Source: Candidatus Fischerbacteria bacterium RBG_13_37_8
GTDB lineage: Bacteria; Acidobacteriota; HRBIN11; MFGW01
Assembly: GCA_001780385.1 (NCBI GenBank)
Contig: MFGW01000193.1
Location: 32,662 to 41,551 of the forward strand
Reading direction: 5' to 3'
Length of the DNA: 8,890 bases
Part shown: positions 4,764-8,890 of the stretch, piece by piece
How positions within the stretch are numbered: position 1 is the first letter of the stretch
Layout: the number at the start of each line of letters is the position of its first letter
The notes under the pieces: generated by a model
Databases searched by the model: none
What the model was told of the DNA's origin: nothing
Seen by the model: only the letters and a program-made list of their open reading frames with translations
Position numbers and translations under genes: made by a program

Positions 4764-4839
4764 TTATTTTGTCCTTATGAACTTTGGGAAGCAAAGCGTA
4801 ATAATCCTTAATGGATTATAAAAGACACATCCTTTGCGA

Positions 4840-4856
4840 ATTCTGCGAAGCAGAAT
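4840..4856. repeat. Perfect short hairpin
   Basis: ATTCTGC, loop GAA, GCAGAAT, a 7-bp perfect stem inside tttgcgaattctgcgaagca. It lacks a T-tract, so it is not a typical terminator. It resembles dispersed palindromic elements ending in gcaatccc-type sequence. Confidence 0.4.
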
Positions 4857-4987
4857 GAAGCAATCCCTATCGCGTGATAAGAAACATAGTGCCCCATACC
4901 TTCTATCCCAATTATCAAAATACAAAGCCTCCCCTATAACAAAATTTCACAAACTATTCATATAAGCATTAATACAAAACGAAAAAG

Positions 4988-6001
4988 ATGAAAAAAATAT
5001 TAATAACAGGATCTGCTGGATTTATTGGGTTTCATTTATCGAAATCATTGCTTGATAATGGTGATGAAATAGTAGGTATAGACAACCTTAACAATTATTA
5101 TGATGTTAATTTAAAACTAAACAGATTGAAGCAGATAGAAGCATATAATAATTTCAAATTCATTAAATTGGATATTGCAGATAAAGAGGCAATAATAAAA
5201 CTCTTTTCTAAAGAAAAATTTGATTATGTTCTTCATCTAGCTGCGCAAGCAGGAGTCAGATATTCACTAATAAATCCTTATGCATATTTAGATAGTAATA
5301 TTTATGGTTTTATTAATATTTTAGAAGGTTGCCGTCATTACCAGATAAAACATTTTATCTTTGCTTCTTCCAGCTCAGTATATGGGCTCAACACAAAAAT
5401 GCCTTTTTCTACGCATGATAATGTAGATCATCCAATCTCTCTATATGCTGCCACAAAAAGAGCAAATGAATTAACAGCACATTCATATAGCTATTTATTT
5501 AATATTCCAACTACTGGTATTAGATTTTTTACCGTATATGGCCCATGGGGTAGACCAGATATGGCATTATTTTTATTTACAAAAGCAATTCTTGAGCACA
5601 AGCCTATTAGTATTTTTAACAATGGTAACATGAAAAGAGATTTTACTTATATCGATGATGTTATATTAGGAATATCGAAAATAATGGATATAATTCCGCA
5701 ATCAAATCCTACCTGGGATAGTAATAATCAAGATCCATCATCAAGTAGTGCCCCCTTCAAGCTTTATAATATTGGCAGTAATAATCCAGTTGAGTTGAAG
5801 AAACTCATTGAAATTCTTGAAGATTATCTCGAATGCAAGGCAATTAAGAATTTCTCTCCTCTACAATCCGGCGATGTACCATTTACTTTCGCTGATTTAG
5901 ACGACTTTGAAGCAGCTACAAGCTTTAGACCTTACACATCAATTGAAGAAGGCGTTAAAAAATATGTCGAATGGTATAAGGCATATTTAAGGCCAAATTG
6001 A
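4988..6001 (+). CDS. NAD-dependent epimerase, UDP-glucuronate 4-epimerase family
   Basis: A full-length (337-residue) extended short-chain dehydrogenase that probably converts UDP-glucuronate to UDP-galacturonate in the cytoplasm for polysaccharide synthesis. The NAD site is TGSAGFIG (7-14; G8, G11, G14), with D32 after the second strand. The catalytic part has SSSSVYG (127-133) and Y153-A-A-T-K157. The strings LAAQAGVRYSL, SSVYGLNTKMPF, ISLYAATKRANELTAHSYS, GPWGRPDMALFLFTKAIL and GNMKRDFTYIDD are diagnostic for the UDP-glucuronate epimerase branch (CapI/LspL-like). A 14-residue Ser/Asn/Asp-rich stretch (238-255) is a loop seen in variable form in this family. It stands alone, 225 bp after the last TA-block remnant and 368 bp before the ABC permease. 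No Shine-Dalgarno is obvious before ATG 4988. Confidence 0.92.
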   Translation: MKKILITGSAGFIGFHLSKSLLDNGDEIVGIDNLNNYYDVNLKLNRLKQIEAYNNFKFIKLDIADKEAIIKLFSKEKFDYVLHLAAQAGVRYSLINPYAYLDSNIYGFINILEGCRHYQIKHFIFASSSSVYGLNTKMPFSTHDNVDHPISLYAATKRANELTAHSYSYLFNIPTTGIRFFTVYGPWGRPDMALFLFTKAILEHKPISIFNNGNMKRDFTYIDDVILGISKIMDIIPQSNPTWDSNNQDPSSSSAPFKLYNIGSNNPVELKKLIEILEDYLECKAIKNFSPLQSGDVPFTFADLDDFEAATSFRPYTSIEEGVKKYVEWYKAYLRPN

Positions 6002-6120
6002 GTGATTTCTCATAAAAAGAACAGAATTATTGCTTGAATTGATGATTTGCTGATGAATTAATTGAGATGTTTTAGTATGATAGAGGAGAATAACCATAAG
6101 ATGAGAAAACAAGAATAATT

Positions 6121-6315
6121 TCAGAACTCCTGACATAGCTTCAAAAAATGAGCTATAATGCATATTCTAAAAGGATTATTGGCGTTGTGCGGGCTCTAAT
6201 GCCTGCAACATATTTTGGTAATTTTAGCTAACGTTTGCACGCATAGAGTGCAAACGTTAGCTAAAATTACCAAAATATGTTGCAGGACAATCCACGCTAA
6301 TGTCAGGAGTTCTGA
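6121..6315. mobile_element. MITE-like element, 195 bp with 15-bp terminal inverted repeats
   Basis: The ends TCAGAACTCCTGACA (6121-6135) and TGTCAGGAGTTCTGA (6301-6315) are exact inverted repeats; including matching flank bases the pairing runs 6120-6136 with 6300-6316. Both sides carry ATT (6118-6120 and 6316-6318), which could be a 3-bp target duplication. The inside has no coding capacity and is dominated by a perfect 39-bp palindrome. This is the structure of a non-autonomous transposable element that depends on a transposase elsewhere. The parent IS family cannot be named from the ends alone. Confidence 0.7.
6202..6286. repeat. Perfect 39-bp inverted repeat with 7-nt loop
   Basis: Arms 6202-6240 and 6248-6286 are exact reverse complements (left arm starts cctgcaacatattttggtaa), with the loop gcataga. 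It lies inside the MITE-like element. In RNA it would form a very long hairpin, and on DNA it could extrude a cruciform. There is no T-run after it, so it is not a standard terminator, although it might attenuate transcription entering the permease gene. Confidence 0.9.
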
Positions 6316-6351
6316 ATTTAAGCCAAAGAATTGAACTTTCCCCCCTGCTGC

Positions 6352-6359
6352 GGAAGGGA
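6352..6359 (+). promoter_or_regulatory. Ribosome binding site deciding the permease start
   Basis: GGAAGGGA lies ten bases before ATG 6370. It supports that start over the upstream in-frame TTG at 6331. Confidence 0.55.
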
Positions 6360-6369
6360 TTATTTAGCA

Positions 6370-7227
6370 ATGGAATCTTTGTTTGATTTTCAAAAGAGGA
6401 GAGGAGCTTCCTCTAAATTTCGAATTGAGCCCTCGATTGGTCGAATTGATATTAGATTGCGAGAAATATGGGAATATCGAGAACTGCTGTACTTCCTAGC
6501 TTGGCGTGATATCAAGGTTCGATACAAACAGACAGCTCTAGGCGCCTCTTGGGCTATTATTCAACCTTTCTTCACTATGGTGATTTTTAGCCTTTTCTTC
6601 GGGAAATTAGCCAAGATACCATCTGATGGGATTCCTTATCCCATATTCTGCTATGCAGCTATGGTTCCATGGACCTTTTTTGCAAATGGCTTGAATCAGT
6701 CCTCAAATAGTTTGATAGTAAGTGCTAATCTTATTAAGAAGGTGTTTTTCCCTCGAATTATCATGCCTGTTTCCAGTGTTATTTCAGGAGTATTGGATTT
6801 TATATTTTCTTTTACTGTATTGATAGGAATGATGGCATTTTACAAAATATATCCATCATTCAACGTTATATGGTTGCCTTTGTTACTGTTGCTGGCGTTC
6901 GTCACTTCTTTAGGAGTAGGACTTTGGTTTTCAGCAATGAATATTCAGTTTAGAGATGTGCGCTATGTAGTACCTTTTTTAATACAGATCTGGCTTTTTG
7001 CGACTCCTATTGCTTATCCTAGCTCTCTTTTATCAGAGCCTTGGCGTACACTGTATGGAATCAATCCTATGGTAGGCGTAGTTGAAGGTTTTCGCTGGGC
7101 ATTGCTTCAAACAGAAACAGCTCCTGGCCCAATAATAATTGCTTCTATTCTAGCATCATTGGTTATACTTATAAGCGGTGCTTTTTATTTCAGAAGCAAA
7201 GAAAAGACATTTGCAGATGTAGTCTAA
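6370..7227 (+). CDS. wzm: ABC-2 type polysaccharide transporter permease (Wzm/TagG type)
   Basis: Inner-membrane permease (285 residues from ATG 6370) that with the next gene product exports a lipid-linked glycan. The cytoplasmic start has the hallmark IWEYRELLYFLAWRDIKVRY followed by KQTALGASWAIIQP, as in ABC-2 permeases of O-antigen, capsule and teichoic-acid export. About six hydrophobic segments follow: near IIQPFFTMVIFSLFF, FCYAAMVPWTFF, VSSVISGVLDFIFSFTVLIG, LPLLLLLAFVTSLGVGLWF, VVPFLIQIWLFATPIAY, and IIIASILASLVILISGAFYF. The motif NPMVGVVEGFRWALL precedes the last helix. The frame extends to TTG 6331, but GGAAGGGA before ATG 6370 and homology beginning at MESLFDF favour the shorter form. 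The stop is two bases before the ATPase start, so the genes are one operon. Symbol by family resemblance. Confidence 0.9.
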   Translation: MESLFDFQKRRGASSKFRIEPSIGRIDIRLREIWEYRELLYFLAWRDIKVRYKQTALGASWAIIQPFFTMVIFSLFFGKLAKIPSDGIPYPIFCYAAMVPWTFFANGLNQSSNSLIVSANLIKKVFFPRIIMPVSSVISGVLDFIFSFTVLIGMMAFYKIYPSFNVIWLPLLLLLAFVTSLGVGLWFSAMNIQFRDVRYVVPFLIQIWLFATPIAYPSSLLSEPWRTLYGINPMVGVVEGFRWALLQTETAPGPIIIASILASLVILISGAFYFRSKEKTFADVV

Positions 7228-7229
7228 AT

Positions 7230-8531
7230 ATGAATGATATAGCAATAAAGGTAAGTGAACTCGGGAAGAAATATTACATTGGTGTTAAACATGAGAGTTA
7301 TAGAACTTTTCGCGATGCGATAGCAAATGCCATAATCTCTCCTTTTCAAAGAGCCAGAAAAATATTGAAAAACCAACCATCTAGATCTGTTGATTTGGAA
7401 GAAAATATATGGGTATTGAGAAATATCTCATTTGATATTAAGCAAGGAGAAGTATTTGGGATTATAGGTAGAAATGGAGCTGGCAAAAGTACTCTTCTGA
7501 AAATTCTGTCACGGATTACTGAACCGACAGAAGGCTATGCTGAAATATATGGGAGGCTGGGATCTCTCTTAGAGGTAGGTACTGGTTTCCATCCTGAACT
7601 AACAGGCCGAGAGAATATATATCTAAATGGAGCTATCTTAGGCATGAAGCGGAATGAAATTGAACGTAAGTTCGATGAAATTGTATCATTTGCAGATGTC
7701 GAGAAGTTTATTGATACACCAGTGAAACATTATTCAAGCGGTATGCACTTACGTCTAGCTTTCGCTGTTGCTGCACATTTAGAACTAGACATATTACTAG
7801 TTGATGAAGTACTTGCGGTAGGGGATTTAAGCTTTCAGAAAAAATGTCTAGGGAAAATGGAAGAAGTTGCACAAAGAGGTAGAACAGTGTTATTAGTTAG
7901 TCATAATTTGCCTACAGTTCTAAGCTTATGTACAAAAGGTATTTTGCTGGATAATGGAGAAATTAAAATTATTGACGATATTGAAAATGTTGTTAATGTT
8001 TATTTAAATGAAAACATAAGACTGGATGGTAAAGTTATGTTTTCAAACAATCACTCATATTTCAATAGAGAGTTAAAATTTGTGAGTGCTCATATTTTAG
8101 ACACAGAAGGTAATACAACAGCATTTGTTAGTCTCATAAAGGGATTTATCCTTTCGATAGAGTATAAAGTATCAAAACCATTAAGATTAGCGCAAGTTGC
8201 ATTTGAACTCTGCAATTCAACGGGACTATGTGTACTCTCCAGCACTGATCTTGACGGAGCGCAAGAAATCTTTAAGAGCAAAAAAATCCCAGGCTTGTAT
8301 CGTGCATCTTGTTTTATACCATCTGATTATTTGCGACCTGGAAGATATATTATTAATCTTAGTTCCAGCATACCGCGCGTAAAAATGTTAGATGATATTC
8401 AGAATGCAATAGCATTTGAGGTAATTGATACAGGCGGAGTAGAAATAAAGCTTGCACAGGGAAGACGCGGAATTGTTTGTCCGCTGTTATTGTGGAAGAC
8501 TGAGCTATTGGAGCAAAATAATTATAAATAG
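7230..8531 (+). CDS. wzt: ABC transporter ATP-binding protein with Wzt-like C-terminal domain
   Basis: A 433-residue ATPase that powers glycan export together with the permease. Residues 1-260 form the nucleotide-binding domain: Walker A GRNGAGKST (80-88), the Q-loop region with LLEVGTGFHPELTGRENIYL (113-132, a hallmark of this subfamily), signature YSSGMHLRLAFA (168-179), Walker B LDILLVDE (186-193) and switch H225 in LLVSHN. An insertion at about 28-58 before Walker A is normal for Wzt/TagH proteins. Residues about 270-425 form an extra beta-rich domain (ELKFVSAHIL, GFILSIEYKV, YLRPGRYIINLSSS) like the Wzt_C carbohydrate-binding domain, which in characterised Wzt proteins recognises the finished end of the glycan. 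This suggests that export is tied to a specific chain end. The start is two bases after the permease stop, so translation is probably coupled. Confidence 0.9.
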   Translation: MNDIAIKVSELGKKYYIGVKHESYRTFRDAIANAIISPFQRARKILKNQPSRSVDLEENIWVLRNISFDIKQGEVFGIIGRNGAGKSTLLKILSRITEPTEGYAEIYGRLGSLLEVGTGFHPELTGRENIYLNGAILGMKRNEIERKFDEIVSFADVEKFIDTPVKHYSSGMHLRLAFAVAAHLELDILLVDEVLAVGDLSFQKKCLGKMEEVAQRGRTVLLVSHNLPTVLSLCTKGILLDNGEIKIIDDIENVVNVYLNENIRLDGKVMFSNNHSYFNRELKFVSAHILDTEGNTTAFVSLIKGFILSIEYKVSKPLRLAQVAFELCNSTGLCVLSSTDLDGAQEIFKSKKIPGLYRASCFIPSDYLRPGRYIINLSSSIPRVKMLDDIQNAIAFEVIDTGGVEIKLAQGRRGIVCPLLLWKTELLEQNNYK

Positions 8532-8569
8532 ATATTAGATTATTTCATGTTGAGATGAATTAGTTACAT

Positions 8570-8890
8570 ATGCGTGCTACAAATATTTTCAAGGATATTT
8601 ATGACAGATGTCTATTGCGCAAAAAATATTCATCAGCTATATATGGATTATGGATGCTAAACACAAGTTTAAGTACAAATGTACAAAAGAAAAGAGCATT
8701 ATTATCATATATTACAACTCCTTTCACAAAGCCCAAGAACGATCAGTCACAAATTCGATTTGCCAATATTGGAGTTGCAAAAAGCATTGTTTATGTCCTC
8801 AACCAACTTGGTTATATAGTAGATGTAATTGATTGGAAAGATAAGAAATTTGTACCTCGCAGAAAATATAATCTATTTATTGGTCATGGC
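8570..8890 (+). CDS. Glycosyltransferase-like protein, N-terminal part (runs off the right edge)
   Basis: ATG 8570 opens a frame that stays open to the last base (107 codons), with an in-frame stop (TAG 8561) just upstream. After about 40 residues of basic/hydrophobic leader, it reads KRALLSYITTPFTKP, then IRFANIGVAKSIVYVLNQLG and YIVDVIDWKDKKFVPRRKYN, followed by LFIGHG. The pattern of an early beta strand, then NIGxAxSIVxxLNxLGYxVDVIDxxD, matches the N-terminal Rossmann-like half of GT-B-type glycosyltransferases found in polysaccharide clusters. The donor and acceptor cannot be told. It lies 38 bp after the ATPase, on the same strand, so it probably belongs to the same transcript. GAGATG at 8551-8556 is a weak, distant ribosome-binding candidate. 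Confidence 0.7.
   Translation, partial: MRATNIFKDIYDRCLLRKKYSSAIYGLWMLNTSLSTNVQKKRALLSYITTPFTKPKNDQSQIRFANIGVAKSIVYVLNQLGYIVDVIDWKDKKFVPRRKYNLFIGHG

Larger units (their letters stand above)
4577..4987. other. Intergenic region between TA block and capsule genes
   Basis: No complete gene is seen in these 411 bases. The region holds repeat array G (4638-4720), a short SLBB tail remnant (4725-4763) and two perfect small hairpins (4801-4819 and 4840-4856). The last 100 bases are AT-rich leader of the epimerase gene with no clear promoter or ribosome binding site. Confidence 0.6.
6002..6369. other. Intergenic region containing a MITE-like element
   Basis: Apart from the element at 6121-6315, I see only AT-rich sequence at 6002-6120, including a 13-codon ATG frame at 6077 with no support. 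The last 50 bases form the leader of the permease gene with a good ribosome binding site. Confidence 0.6.

Noticed and set aside
6202..6286. Rho-independent terminator of the epimerase gene
   Set aside because: The stem is far longer than usual, starts 200 bp after the stop, lacks a T-tract and lies within matching terminal inverted repeats.
6331..6369. TTG 6331 as start of the permease
   Set aside because: The extra 13 residues include Pro-Pro-Cys-Cys-Gly unlike the family start, and GGAAGGGA sits correctly before ATG 6370.
8608..8832. 74-codon frame from ATG 8608
   Set aside because: It is out of frame with the glycosyltransferase-like frame starting at ATG 8570, which shows family motifs and remains open to the window end; the 74-codon translation is Cys/Ile-rich with no recognisable motif.

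Overview
The window looks like part of a surface-polysaccharide (capsule or O-antigen type) locus of an AT-rich, probably Gram-negative bacterium. A Wza-type export protein implies an outer membrane, but nothing here fixes the phylum. A block of small toxin-antitoxin (TA) type modules and repeat arrays sits in the middle of the locus.

Layout. (1) About 1-796: most of a polysaccharide-export protein (one PES and two SLBB domains). It is visibly richer in G+C and in C-ending codons than its neighbours, and its reading frame is still open at the left edge. (2) About 797-4765: a mosaic of short modules separated by arrays of a 9-bp repeat (roughly AACYCNAYA, in many variants). The modules are an MNT/HEPN pair (934-1678), a truncated second copy of the SLBB gene tail (about 1838-2029), a coiled-coil DUF3782-like gene with a PD-(D/E)XK-like core (2270-3106), an orphan addiction-module antitoxin (3188-3418), a VapC-type PIN gene with an internal deletion (3602-3827), a second MNT gene with an N-terminally truncated HEPN partner (4045-4576), and a 13-codon third remnant of the SLBB gene tail (4725-4763). 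(3) 4988-8890: capsule genes, namely a UDP-glucuronate 4-epimerase-like enzyme, a 195-bp MITE-like element with a perfect 39-bp palindrome, an ABC-2 permease (Wzm type), its ATPase with a Wzt-like C-terminal domain, and the start of a glycosyltransferase-like gene that runs off the right edge.

How the parts fit. The epimerase would supply UDP-galacturonate, the Wzm/Wzt-like pair would export a finished glycan across the inner membrane, the Wza-like protein would help it across the outer membrane, and the last gene would help build it. The TA block has no obvious role in this pathway. It looks like an accessory hotspot where modules were gained and lost next to or within the 9-bp arrays. Three of the four toxin positions are broken or empty while antitoxin-type genes survive. 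Several module-leading genes have promoter-like -10 boxes only 4-8 nt before the start codon and no Shine-Dalgarno, which suggests leaderless mRNAs. The recurrence of the SLBB tail at both ends of the block suggests that the insertions happened at the 3' end of that gene.
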